A DNA stretch of 64,000 bases from Cryptomeria japonica (taxonomy: Eukaryota; Streptophyta; Pinopsida; Cupressales; Cupressaceae): NCBI RefSeq assembly GCF_030272615.1, contig NC_081409.1:877433594-877497593 (forward strand), in the 5' to 3' direction. Under the pieces are notes generated by a model that had not been told where the DNA came from, ran no database searches, and worked only from the letters and a program-made list of their open reading frames with translations. This document shows positions 57,595 to 64,000 of the stretch, piece after piece (the stretch's first letter is position 1; the number at the start of each line of letters is the position of its first letter). The translations under genes and the position numbers were made by a program.

Positions 57595-58870
57595 CTACAT
57601 TAATCTGTAGCCTTGTTGTGCCCCAAATTTTTGTAGATAGATCATCCACTTCACATGCCACACATTTTCCAACTTACTTTGTGTGTAGTAATTGAAGTGG
57701 GTGATGATTAATTGAATGGTAGTCTCTTTGTTAAGAATATAGTGACACCATTGTTTGATGAATTGCATGAGGGTGAAAGGCTCCTTTTCATAAGTTGAAT
57801 AGTGCCACAAGGTATCATTGATAGATTTTGAGTGATGGGTAATAGGTTGGCCATGCTAAATTAGCATGATGCCTAGTACATAATCAAATGCATAAATCTA
57901 AATATCAAATGATTTTGCAATATTCACTAGAGTAAATGCTATCACAAAGTAGAGGTGTTGTTTGAGGCCATTAAAGGCATGTTTTTTGTGGAGTCCATAG
58001 AAATGTTGCCTTGCTACATATAACCTTGTTGAGTGATCAAGGAACATGTGAAAATCCAAGGACTAACCTTTTATAGAAGTTCTCAAGTTTAAGAAAGCTG
58101 TTTAATTATTTGAGTTTGCATAGGTATGCTAGTATCATGTCACCTTGATTTTTTAAAGATCAACTTGAATGGGAGAGTGGTTGATAATGTAACTAAATTT
58201 GCATGGTGCCAAAATTTCATTTGTTGAGGTTGGTTTGCAACTTGTGTTGGCATAGCATATGTGGTACATGTGCAATGTGTAACATATGTTCTTCCAATAT
58301 TGTATGGGATAGGCTAGTATTCAATCACCTTGATTTTCTTTGGATCAACATGAATGCAAGTGTGGTTGATTATGTAACTAAGGTGTTAATTTTGTGTGGT
58401 GCCAAAATGCATTTATCAAGGTTATCTTGCAACTTGTGTTGATGTAGTGTATTTAGTACTTGTGCAACATGTAGCATGCATTCTTTTAAGATCTTGTTAA
58501 AGATTAGGATGTCATCCATGTAGACAATGATAACATTTTTTATCAAGCACGAGTGTCACAAGAGAATTAGAAACTATCAAAAGGCATAGACATCCATTCA
58601 TAGAGTCCTCACATTTTGAATATAGTTTTCCAATTTTTTTTTATTGGATCGAAACTTGATGATATGTTGATTTGGTTTAGTGTGCCTAGAGATGACCCAA
58701 GTGATTGTTGATGTGTAGAAAGAGATACATGTTCTTCATTGAGATCTTGTTGAGACATAAGAGTCAATGTAGAGTCACCATATGTCATCTTTCTTGGGTG
58801 AAAGCATAATCAAACTACCACAAGGATGAACTTGACTTGATACTTCTTGAATTTACTAATTTTTGGACTT
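57595..58870 (-). pseudogene. Ty3/gypsy RT and RNase H relic
   Basis: Reading leftward: CGSLIMLSPKKDD (about 58840), YEWMSMPF (about 58600), the RT catalytic motif VYMDD (58525-58511), YIINHTCIHVDPKKIKVIE (around 58340) and KHAFNGLKQHLYF. The RNase H start HGQPITHHSKSINDTLWHYS (57850-57780) is followed by KEPFTLMQFIKQWCHYIL. Frameshifts are frequent. A segment of about 170 bp around the DPKK region is duplicated (58145-58310 and 58320-58490). Confidence 0.78.
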
Positions 58871-59139
58871 TGTGTTGATTTTGTTCTCCTAAAATGATGT
58901 GTTAAAGATATATTTGGAATAAGAGATTTGAGAATCAAGTCAATTTTGTATTGTACGAAGTAGTGCATAGGAAGTCTTGTCGATAAAATATCAATGTGGC
59001 TTCATGTGGGATTCTAAATGGCATTGAAATTCATCCTAATATACTTTAAATTGAACTACTTGGGTCCATCTAGTAGGACATGCTAAAAGGGAACCAACAA
59101 GCACCATTGTAATTGGCATGCACATTTTAAAAAATAAAA

Positions 59140-59465
59140 ATAAAAATAAATCACCGTCGGAATTCCGACATCATCCCAACTTTGCACCGACGACAAGATC
59201 ATCGGACAAACAAAATCTTCATCACTGAAAGTTCCTAGTAGGTGTTGGAATTTTGACGTCCATCCGACGAGGATGCTTTACGCTCGATGACATTCTTTGG
59301 CCGGATGAGCGATCATGACCATCGTCAGAAGAGTTCAGGATGTCATCGGAATTTTGACGTTAGATGGCACCATTGGAATTACCGACGATGAGTTTTTGAT
59401 GACTTCATTTGTCGGCAGTTCGACGAAAAATAGTCAAAATTCCGACGATAGGCTGTCAGAAATCA
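59140..59465. repeat. Dispersed CGTCGGAATTTTGACG-type words
   Basis: GTCGGAATT, TTTTGACG and CCGACGA recur in both orientations about ten times, and the block starts CACCGTCGGAATTCCGAC. It may be a small element with terminal or subterminal repeats, but edges and target duplication were not resolved. Confidence 0.45.
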
Positions 59466-59485
59466 ACCTCAAATGTACTAGTGAT

Positions 59486-60210
59486 CAAGTGCCCTGAGTC
59501 CAATTTTTTTTCAAACTTTGACAAACTATTTCTTCCAATCCAGGACACATATGATCAATCTGTTTGAACCCGTGGGGTCGTGTGAGGCTCCTCTACAATG
59601 GTCTATCTCTGTTACTGACGACTAGAAACCATTTTCAATTGGTAGCATTTTTTGCCTGCTGCAAAAACTGTCAGGTGCATGCAATGCAAAGTTGCAAGAT
59701 AGGCTAGAATTGATTCAGTTCATCCTGTGCACAAATCGACATCATGAGCACATCCAGGTGGGTAGTTTTATGATAGGCATGCTCATCTCATGCATCCCAA
59801 AGCACTGAAATGTCGAGAGTCATACCCTATTGGCACAATCTCTCAAGTGCCCTGAGTCCAAAAAATTGTCAAACTTTGACAGATTGTTTCTTCCAATCTA
59901 GGAGATATATGATCGATCCGTTTGAACCTGTGGGGTTGCATGAGGCTCCTATACAATGGCCTGTCTTGGTTTCTAATGACTCAAAGCCATTTTCAATTGG
60001 TAGTATTTTTTTGCCTGCTGCAAAAACTGTTAGTTGCATACAATGCAAAGTTGCAAGATAGGATAGAATTGATTCGGTTTGTCCTGTGCACAAACCAACG
60101 TCACAAGTGCATCTAGATGTGCAAGTTTACTCTAGACATGCTCCTCTCATGCATCCCAAAGTGCTGAAATGTCGAGAGTCATACCCTACTGACATGATCT
60201 CTCAAGTGCC
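59486..60210. repeat. 358-bp tandem repeat, two units, related to the 359-bp satellite
   Basis: CAAGTGCCCTGAGTCC-type starts occur at 59486, 59844 and 60202, a period of exactly 358 bp twice. Shared with the array at 31986-34203 in the same order are GTCATACCCTA, a CAAGTGCCCT/GAGCGCCCTA block, TTGTCAAACTTTGAC, ATGATC followed by TTTGAACC, and ATCTC(G/T)GTT. ORFs inside are not genes. Confidence 0.9.
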
Positions 60211-60984
60211 TGTGTGAAGGAGTATACCGAAGTATTCCACAAGTTGAATATTAGATTCAAACATGTCAATGATGAGATTGAATAAGTTGTGAGATATTTG
60301 AATGGATTGTGGATGTCTATACAAGATGAAATCGGTTTGGTCAAGTTGTAAAGTGTTGAAGAAGCTTATCAATATTTGAATGGATTGCATATATTTCTGT
60401 AGAGTATTTGGCAAGATATGTTTGTTTTTACAATAATTGTCAAAACCTCGCCAAGGGTTACCCGTTTTTGGGAAAATGCTCATACCTTTTGATTCAACTG
60501 TTGGATCTGGCTGAAATTTGGAGATAACTTGTGTAACTCAGTAATCTAAAGTCTGACTGAAGACATTTTATTTAGAATCAATATTTAAAAAGTTATTGAT
60601 GACTGTTTGTTACAGTTCATGGTGAAAGGCAGACTGGTGAAGGCAACAACAATTTGGTTGCAGAATTTGATGTGGTCACATGAAGAATATTAATTAAGAA
60701 AGGATATATGTGTTGGAAAGTTATCTGAATCTTCTTTCCATTTATTTTTGTCTTACTTAATTTGGTTAAGAATTGATATTGTGTGATTATTTTGGTGAAA
60801 ACAATTTTTAAGGGATGAAACCCTGAACTAGGGTATTCCATGGCAAATAAGAATTTGTTCTCTCATGTTATGGTGAATGTTATGATCTAAAATATTGAAT
60901 GAAGGTTTGTAGGGATGTAATATAACCTTTGAAATTGGTTTGGAGTTGAGAAGAGTGGTTGATCTTTTTATATGCCTCTTGATT
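60211..60984. other. Unassigned sequence
   Basis: Short minus-strand ORFs (60483-60202, 60841-60617) have no domain. Probably decayed retrotransposon sequence leading into the integrase relic. Confidence 0.35.
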
Positions 60985-61416
60985 CAAGTTTAAAGTCTAC
61001 CCTTGAATGAAGGTTTTATGGTTTGTGATAGATGCTCTACATCAACATTTAAGACCTTAATATGATTTACAAATTATTCTACCTCTGCACTCCTTTTAAC
61101 TTCATTATTGATATCTCTCAATTCTGATATTCCTATAGGGTGTGTTCCGGTAACAATCTCAAAAGGTGTTCTTCTAGTACTTTTGTTCACTGGATTATTG
61201 TAGGCAAACTCAACTTGTGTAAGAATCAAATAAAAAATTCCAGTCTTCTCGCCAACTAATCATCTCAATAAATTTCCCAAACTCCAGTTTACTACCTCTA
61301 TCTTTCCATCAGTCTGTGGGTGAAAAGTAGAACTGAATTTCAAATCTGTCTTCATCTTCTTCCAAAGTGTTCTCAAAAAATAAACAACAAACTTAGTGTC
61401 TTTTTCTGAAACTATG
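60985..61416 (-). pseudogene. Ty3/gypsy integrase relic, cut by an LTR insertion
   Basis: The minus strand reads VSEKDTKFVVYFLRTLWKKM (second catalytic Asp), FSSTFHPQTDGKIEVVNWSL (catalytic Glu in DGKIE), then VEFAYNNPVNKSTRRTPFEI and GISELRDI. Only one or two in-frame stops. Upstream integrase is missing because the gypsy LTR starts at 61417, inside the reading frame. Confidence 0.82.
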
Positions 61417-61589
61417 TGTAGCGTCCTAAAATTGCGACACTTGCAATTTCGACTGCATTTCGGTCTTCACGATGGCGACGCAACACGCAACCTGAATGGA
61501 GACCCCAAAACTTGCTCACGACACTGAAAACTGCATTTTTCAAGCACCCTGGCCTGAACCTCCTTGCACCCTGATGTCCCGGGAGGTGG

Positions 61590-61682
61590 GACCAGAGCGC
61601 CCAGCGCCCTGGTCCCTCAGGACCAGGGCGCCCAGCGCCTTGGTCCTCTAGGACCATGGCGCCCAGCGCCCTGGTCCCTGGG
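61590..61682. repeat. 31-bp GC-rich minisatellite, three units, in LTR U3
   Basis: Units 61590-61620, 61621-61651 and 61652-61682 each read GACCA(G/T)(A/G)GCGCCCAGCGCC then TTGGTCC or CTGGTCC. Each unit is self-complementary (GGACCAGGGCGC with GCGCCTTGGTCC), so each can form a hairpin. Confidence 0.92.
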
Positions 61683-61801
61683 TCCTATTTTGGGCCCGGT
61701 TTCCTAAGTGGTATCGGGTCTTTTCATTTGCAATTTGGAAAATTACATTCCCTGGTCGGCCTAAGGTCGGGAAAATCAGTCTATTAGCCCTAAATGACAA
61801 G

Positions 61802-61810
61802 TATATAAAC
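61802..61810 (+). promoter_or_regulatory. TATA box of the right-edge LTR
   Basis: TATATAAAC about 120 bp downstream of the GC-rich triplicate. It is followed about 30 bp later by a CTCTC stretch, as at many plant transcription starts. Confidence 0.65.
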
Positions 61811-62678
61811 TACATTTTTCTCTCTCATTTGGGATAAGATATGAGGAGGATATGTGTACAAAGCGTGGAAATTATACTCAAGCATTCAAGCATTCAAGCA
61901 TTCAAGCAATTGATCATTCCAAGTCTCCATTCAAGGCTAAGTGTTGCATTCAAGACAAGGATTCAACCATTGAAGAGGAGATCACATACAACATACAACA
62001 TACAACATCTAAACCTTCGCACATAAGGATACAAACATCCTTAGAACAAGGTATTAGTACTTGTTTTACAGTCATTTACATTTACAGCTCTTGCTCATTT
62101 CTTGGTTAATTCCAAAACCGGGGTTTGACCTAAAGGCAAACCCCTAATCCCTAACCCCCAATCGTCTTCGCTTTTCTGTGTGTAGGTTGCAGGTACGCGG
62201 CTGAAATTGAAGATCTGGAATCCTTGTGTAGAGACTAATAGATCCCCCTTCGTTTCGCGGATTTTTCGGAGGACCGTGGCGCCGGGCGCCATCGTCCCGA
62301 CAACTTTTGCTCAAATTTGCAGGACAGCGCCGTATCGACATTTTACTGCTAATTCCAGGTCCGCAGCTTCATCCTATAACCCAAACTCAGTTTATAAGCG
62401 AATCTTTATGACTTTCTATGCATCCTTAGCTTAATTTCCTTAATCAACATTCTTTACAAAAGAGGGTAGCCTTGCTTTCCTAACCCTTGAAATTCATTTA
62501 GCATCCAATCTTACATCGTGTGGGATTGAATCTTATGAGTTTCAACCCCTCTTTTGAATGTAAAGTCTTCCCCCTAAGTGAAAACCCATCGAATCCTAGC
62601 GAACCTCCCTTCTCTCTCCTTGGAGTCGGAAGAGGGGAGAACAACTAGGGTTCGACCGCGATTTTCTGCTTTACATTT

Positions 62679-62697
62679 TGGTGAACCCAACGTGAAC
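62679..62697 (+). other. Primer-binding site candidate of the right-edge element
   Basis: TGGTGAACCCAACGTGAAC lies three bases after the LTR end TTTACA. The TGG start and position fit. I cannot name the tRNA with confidence. Confidence 0.6.
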
Positions 62698-63849
62698 ATC
62701 CTTTCTGATTTTTCATGCTTAGATCTGAAAAAATTGATTACATTTCCATGTTTGATCTTTTGCAAAGTTTTAGAGGTGATTGCATTAAAACCCTAAAATT
62801 TCTTTTTAGTAATTAAACTTGCGAAATGTCTAAATGTTAATGCTTGTTTTAGATCTGTCCTTCTATTACAAATTATCAATTCATATTTGTGCTTTAATTC
62901 TGAAAATTAAGTGGTTAAAAGTCAAAACCCTAATTTTTGAAACCCTCTTGATTCAACCTTTGTCCGACAATTTGATCGATCAAAACATCTCCAAATCAGC
63001 TGTAACTTTGGATTCCGCAATAAAATCACAATATCTTTCATCCCTAAAAATTTGGAAAAAAGTTGCGAGGACCGTGTTGCACTCCGAGCGCCATCGTCCC
63101 CGACATTTTTTCCAAAATTTCAGGAGCGAGATCTTGCTGTATTTTCCTGCTAAAATCCAGAATTTTGGCTGATTTTGTCAATTATAACACTTTCAAAATT
63201 ACAGTCAAAGTTGGTCTTGTGATTGCTTGGTCTAAGGCTCCTAATCATTCAAAAATTATCGAAACTGAAATTTTGTGTCAAAATTGTGTTCTTACTGTCT
63301 TAGATCTGAAAATTGTATTTGCATTCATTCGAAATTTCAGTGCTTTATTCAAATATTTGCATTTTGTGACTTTTGAAATTAAGTGCCTAATTACAACAAC
63401 TTTGATTTCCGCTTTCAAAATTGAATTTTGCGTGAAATTGAGTCAATTTTTAAATTTCAAAACTTGCACTGCTTTTGACATTCCCTCTAAAATCATAAAA
63501 TTCAAAATTTCAGTTTCCCTCTCTTTTTCAAAATTCAAATTTTGCATTTTTCGACAATCTTGATAGGGTTCAATTTTGAATTTGCAACTTTAATTTGGCC
63601 TATCTACAGATCGTAAAATCCCTCAATTTTTTCAGATTAGCTCTAAAATCATCATACCTTTCATCCCTGCAAATTTTGAAAAAAGTTGCAAGGACCGTGT
63701 TGCACTCCGAGCGCCACGGTCCTGAACATTTTTTCTGAAATTTCGGGAGACTGTTGTGATTGCATTTAACAGCTTAAATCTGGAAGATTGGCTGGTTTTA
63801 CTGAAAATTGCTACCTCTAAAATCAAAATCTTCTCTCTCTCTCTAGTGC
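62698..63849 (+). other. Leader of the right-edge element with a 160-bp direct repeat
   Basis: Two copies, about 63022-63185 and 63644-63810, share ATCCCT...TTGAAAAAAGTTGC, GGACCGTGTTGCACTCCG and GAGCGCCA, then CATTTTTTC. Offset about 622 bp. The GGACCGTG...GCGCCA...GTCC word also occurs in the LTR. Short ORFs show no domain. Confidence 0.7.
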
Positions 63850-64000
63850 ATGAGTTTTACAATAAGCCCTACTTACACTATTCCCGTTAGACGAAGCCGT
63901 AGAATTAAGTCTTTCCGAGGTTTAACTACTGAGGAGATGGAACCTAATTTGAGTAGTCTTTTTAACGAGGACATGGGTAATTCCTCTAATCCTCCTAATG
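63850..64000 (+). CDS. Start of the gag-region ORF of the right-edge element (partial)
   Basis: The ATG at 63850 opens a frame that stays open to the window edge (50 codons): MSFTISPTYTIPVRRSRRIK, then FRGLTTEEMEPNLSSLF. The basic N-terminus then acidic stretch and the position after a long leader fit the start of gag, but no gag domain is reached before the edge. Confidence 0.55.
   Translation, partial: MSFTISPTYTIPVRRSRRIKSFRGLTTEEMEPNLSSLFNEDMGNSSNPPN

Larger units (their letters stand above)
61417..62675 (+). mobile_element. 5' LTR of the right-edge gypsy-type element (1259 bp)
   Basis: Starts TGTAGCGTCC and ends CTGCTTTACA (TGTA...TACA). It interrupts an integrase frame on the left and is followed by a primer-binding site on the right. 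TATA box TATATAAAC at 61802-61810. It holds a 31-bp GC-rich triplicate and one GGACCGTGGCGC hairpin word (about 62270-62310). Confidence 0.75.

Overview
The window looks like intergenic DNA from a very large, repeat-choked seed-plant nuclear genome. A conifer or other gymnosperm is my best guess, but that is inference: no lineage-specific gene is present. I see no bacterial-type operon, rRNA, tRNA gene or CRISPR array. Nearly every recognisable coding stretch is a transposable-element protein at some stage of decay. The one apparent relic of a cellular gene is a PIG-Q/GPI1-like pseudogene.

Left part (1-20 kb). A Ty3/gypsy element on the minus strand runs off the left edge: LTR 6924-5446, a tRNA-Lys-type primer-binding site, a long leader with GCGCTA word clusters, an upstream ORF, then gag-pro. 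It abuts a plus-strand decayed large ORF of unknown function (8290-11400) followed by an LTR (11499-12455). Next is a BED-finger hAT-like transposase relic on the minus strand, split by a precisely bounded gag-only copia element (12528-14964, TSD CATCC). A gypsy integrase relic and a copia LTR with its primer-binding site follow.

Middle (20-28 kb). The PIG-Q pseudogene is followed by a 3-copy 240-bp tandem repeat. Its first copy is occupied by a 974-bp hAT-type MITE with a perfect 8-bp TSD, and the other two copies are natural empty sites. A gypsy gag relic and a palindromic MITE follow.

Centre (28.36-41.5 kb). The most interesting object is a putative 13-kb two-gene DNA transposon. A six-exon gene of unknown function on plus (29396-31323) converges on a spliced DDE-like transposase gene on minus (38925-35073). 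A 359-bp satellite array lies between them. Each end carries GATATCCGAT-type motifs arranged as inverted repeats around simple-sequence or satellite arrays. The right-hand array is a 331-bp satellite whose units are themselves hairpins.

Right part (42-64 kb). A nearly complete copia element (43639-49770, 795-bp LTRs) sits inside an older copia relic. Beyond it are fragments of gypsy gag, RT-RNase H and integrase, a LINE RT fragment, and a second 358-bp satellite related to the one at 32-34 kb. Last is the 5' end of a plus-strand gypsy-type element (LTR 61417-62675, primer-binding site, leader, start of an ORF) that runs off the right edge. Premature stops in several relics are mostly explicable as C-to-T changes, strikingly so in the gag-only element, where all nine are TAG.
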